Shown: piece by piece, positions 62,004 through 64,000 of the stretch
Layout of the letters: each line of letters begins with the position of its first letter
Numbering within the stretch: position 1 is the stretch's first letter
Origin: Paraburkholderia sp. FT54
Lineage (GTDB): Bacteria > Pseudomonadota > Gammaproteobacteria > Burkholderiales > Burkholderiaceae
Length of the DNA: 64,000 nt
Direction: 5' to 3'
Assembly (NCBI RefSeq): GCF_031585635.1
Contig: NZ_CP134196.1
Span: 310,001-374,000, forward strand
Translations under genes and position numbers: made by a program
The notes under the pieces: model-generated
What the model saw: the letters and a program-made list of their open reading frames with translations, nothing else
Databases searched by the model: none
What the model was told of the DNA's origin: nothing

Positions 62004-64000
62004 TTAGAACTGCAGCGTTGCGCTGGCTACGGCCGTGCGCGTCGGCGACGGCGCCACGTAGTAGCCCCACGCCGTCGTCCAGTAACGGCGATTGAAGAGG
62101 TTGTTGATCCCCGCGCGGAACGTCACGTCCTTGCCGGCGATCTTCGTCTCATACCGGCCGCTCAGATCGAACGTGGTATAGGCGGGCACGAACTGCGTGT
62201 TCTGCGCGTCGACGGCCTGGTTGCTGACGTACTTGCCGCCGAACGCCAGCGTCAGCGGACGCAGATACGACGGGTTGTATTCGATGCGGCCCGTCACGGT
62301 GAAGCGCGGCGCGCCGTAGATGCGCTTGCCTTCCACGTTCGGGTCGTTCACGTCCACTGCCTTCGTGTCGAGCCACATCACGCCGCCCAGCACGCGCCAT
62401 TCGCTTGTCAGCGCAAGCCAGCCGCTCGCGTCGACGCCCTGGAAGCGCTTCGTGCCGTCCTGCACGAAAATGTTGTCGACGTTCGTGTAGTTGTAGCCCT
62501 GATCGACGCGGAACAGCGCGAGGTTGGCGCCCCACTTGGCACGGTCGGTTTTAAAGCCGACCTCGTACTGCTTGCTGCGCAGCGGACCATAGGTAGCCGG
62601 GAAGTTGGCGTTGAAGTTCGCCGCCGAACCACCCTGTTCCAGCGACTCCACGTAGCTCGCGTACAGCGTCGAGTACGGGTCGGTCTTGAACATCAGCGCG
62701 AAGGTCGGCGTGACCGGGTCCGCCTGGTATTGCGACGTCACCGCGCCGCTCGGATCGTATACGTGCTGCTGGTATTGCGTGTAGCGCACGCCGACCAGCG
62801 CCGACAGATGCGACGCGAGCTGCACGGTGTCACTCGCGTACACGGCGGCTTGCGTGGTGCGCTGCTGACGGTACAGGTCCGAGCCGATGCTGACTTCGTC
62901 GTTGGTCAGCAAGGTGCTGCTGTACAGATTGCCGTTGCCGAGGAAGTAGCCTTCGTTCCAACCCGTGCTATTGCTGTACTCGCTGGTTTGCGTTTCGAAA
63001 CCGGCGCCTACCACCACGTCGTGCTTGATGCTGCCGGTGTTGAAGTGGCCTTGCACCATGGCGTCGACGTTCTGATAGAAGTAGCGCGTCATGGCCGCAT
63101 ACAGTGTGTTCGAGTAGTTGCCCGCGGGGTCGGAAACGAACAGGAAGCTATCCGAGTTGGTCCGATTCTCCTTGGCGAAGCGGTACTTGATGCTCGCATG
63201 CCAGTTCTCGGAGAGGCGGTAATCGAGCCCCGTGCCGAACGAGGCCATTTCCGTCTGGTAGTAATTCTGCGGCTGCGTGAGCGCGTGGGTGACTTTGCTC
63301 GCGTCGGGAATGCCGCCCGCGTCGGCGCCGAACATCAGGCCGAACAGCGTGCCGTTGGTTTTGCGCTTCTGATAGAACGCGTCGGCGCTCCACGTCAGGT
63401 CCGGCGTGATGCGGAAGTCGAACGCGAGCGACGCGACCTGGCGGCGCACGTGGCCGTGGTCTTCGGCGGTGTTGCCGTCTTCGTTGACGAGGTTCAGGCG
63501 ATAGCCGAAACGGTCGTCATTGCCGAAGCGGCCGCCCAGATCGACGGCCTCGCTGAACACGCCAGCCGACCTGTAGCCGATTGAGATGCTGCGGTACGGC
63601 GTGTCGGTGGGCCGCTTCAACACGTAGTTGACGATGCCGCCCGGCGAGCCGAAGCCGTACATGAAGCCGGACAGTCCCTTGAGCAATTCGACCTGCTCGA
63701 ACGGTTCGAGCGAGAGGTCGGTATCCCACGACGGGAAGGTCTGGCCGTCCACCTTGATGCTGTTCAACGTGTCGATCGGCATGCCGCGCACGGTGAACAT
63801 CGAATTTTCGCTGATCGCGTTGTCACTGATCACCGACACTGCCGGATCGTATTTGTACAGATCATTGGCGGTCGTCGCGAACAGATCCTGCGCTTCCTCG
63901 CTCGTTACGACGTGAGTCGAGAACGGCGTGTCCACCTGCTTGCGCAAACCCAGCGCGCCCTCGCTGACCGTGTCGGCCTGCGCCACGGTGGTGTCTTTCG
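62004..64000 (-). CDS. TonB-dependent ferric-siderophore receptor, 3' part
   Basis: The frame stays open to the window end, so the signal peptide and N-terminus lie outside; at least 664 residues are visible. The plug domain (SVISDNAISENSMFTVRGMPIDT..., GLSGFMYGFGSPGGIVNYVLKRP) and a long beta-barrel ending with aromatic TLQF match FpvA/FoxA-like siderophore receptors. It imports a ferric hydroxamate or similar chelate using TonB energy. Adjacent to the PvdF-like remnant, so the strain may have lost its own siderophore but kept uptake (xenosiderophore use). Confidence 0.9.
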   Translation of the reverse strand, partial: KDTTVAQADTVSEGALGLRKQVDTPFSTHVVTSEEAQDLFATTANDLYKYDPAVSVISDNAISENSMFTVRGMPIDTLNSIKVDGQTFPSWDTDLSLEPFEQVELLKGLSGFMYGFGSPGGIVNYVLKRPTDTPYRSISIGYRSAGVFSEAVDLGGRFGNDDRFGYRLNLVNEDGNTAEDHGHVRRQVASLAFDFRITPDLTWSADAFYQKRKTNGTLFGLMFGADAGGIPDASKVTHALTQPQNYYQTEMASFGTGLDYRLSENWHASIKYRFAKENRTNSDSFLFVSDPAGNYSNTLYAAMTRYFYQNVDAMVQGHFNTGSIKHDVVVGAGFETQTSEYSNSTGWNEGYFLGNGNLYSSTLLTNDEVSIGSDLYRQQRTTQAAVYASDTVQLASHLSALVGVRYTQYQQHVYDPSGAVTSQYQADPVTPTFALMFKTDPYSTLYASYVESLEQGGSAANFNANFPATYGPLRSKQYEVGFKTDRAKWGANLALFRVDQGYNYTNVDNIFVQDGTKRFQGVDASGWLALTSEWRVLGGVMWLDTKAVDVNDPNVEGKRIYGAPRFTVTGRIEYNPSYLRPLTLAFGGKYVSNQAVDAQNTQFVPAYTTFDLSGRYETKIAGKDVTFRAGINNLFNRRYWTTAWGYYVAPSPTRTAVASATLQF

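Overview
The window is high-GC, gene-dense bacterial chromosome. Gene content (YbfB/YjiJ and DHA2 MFS pumps, DUF4148, DUF3309 and DUF3303 proteins, an AmpR/PenR-like LysR protein, TctDE-like two-component genes) looks like a Burkholderiaceae genome, most likely Paraburkholderia. That is inference from protein families; there is no rRNA, tRNA or marker gene to settle it. No insertion sequence, integrase, CRISPR array or tRNA was seen.

Layout. 1-15.2 kb: the 3' end of an MFS gene; a LacI-controlled TRAP-transporter operon with a VOC protein, a RuBisCO-like protein and a DUF1537 acid-sugar kinase (resembling the kinase plus RuBisCO-like pair of D-apiose/3-oxo-isoapionate catabolism); an SDR; then two MFS pumps around an autoregulated TetR gene. 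15.2-38.6 kb: the most unusual part, a large accessory locus. It encodes nine small peptides (six distinct types) with a shared leader ending in Gly-Gly. With them are a C39-peptidase ABC exporter carrying two N-terminal cyclic-nucleotide-type domains, an HlyD adaptor, an outer-membrane factor, a cytoplasmic parvulin-like isomerase, a Ser/Thr kinase, a double-FHA membrane protein, a PP2C phosphatase, a caspase/FGE-sulfatase fusion, two DUF4399 proteins, an LRAT-domain protein and a sigma-54 activator. All five peptide transcription units that I can delimit have sigma-54 type -24/-12 promoters. A complete three-peptide transcription unit, promoter to terminator, is tandemly duplicated (1,374 bp, near identical).

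38.6-48.2 kb: AmpR-like LysR gene, DUF4126, TehA, an IclR gene convergent with an MFS/CaiB/citryl-CoA-lyase-like operon, and a KaiC-like ATPase with a lone receiver protein. 48.4-64 kb: a frameshifted amidohydrolase remnant, a squalene/phytoene synthase-family gene, an acyltransferase, DUF4148 proteins, a phage-type endolysin/holin-like pair next to a TPR membrane protein, a NitT/TauT-type ABC operon divergent from a TctDE-like two-component system, a frameshifted siderophore formyltransferase (PvdF-like) remnant and the 3' part of a TonB-dependent siderophore receptor gene.

How the main locus may work (inference): the receiver-less sigma-54 activator, encoded just behind the exporter, switches on the peptide genes. 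The C39 domain cuts the leaders at Gly-Gly during export through the ABC-HlyD-OMF channel. Kinase, phosphatase and FHA protein form a phosphorylation circuit that may gate expression or secretion. The Asn-rich cores do not resemble a bacteriocin I know, so effector, structural or signalling roles all remain open.
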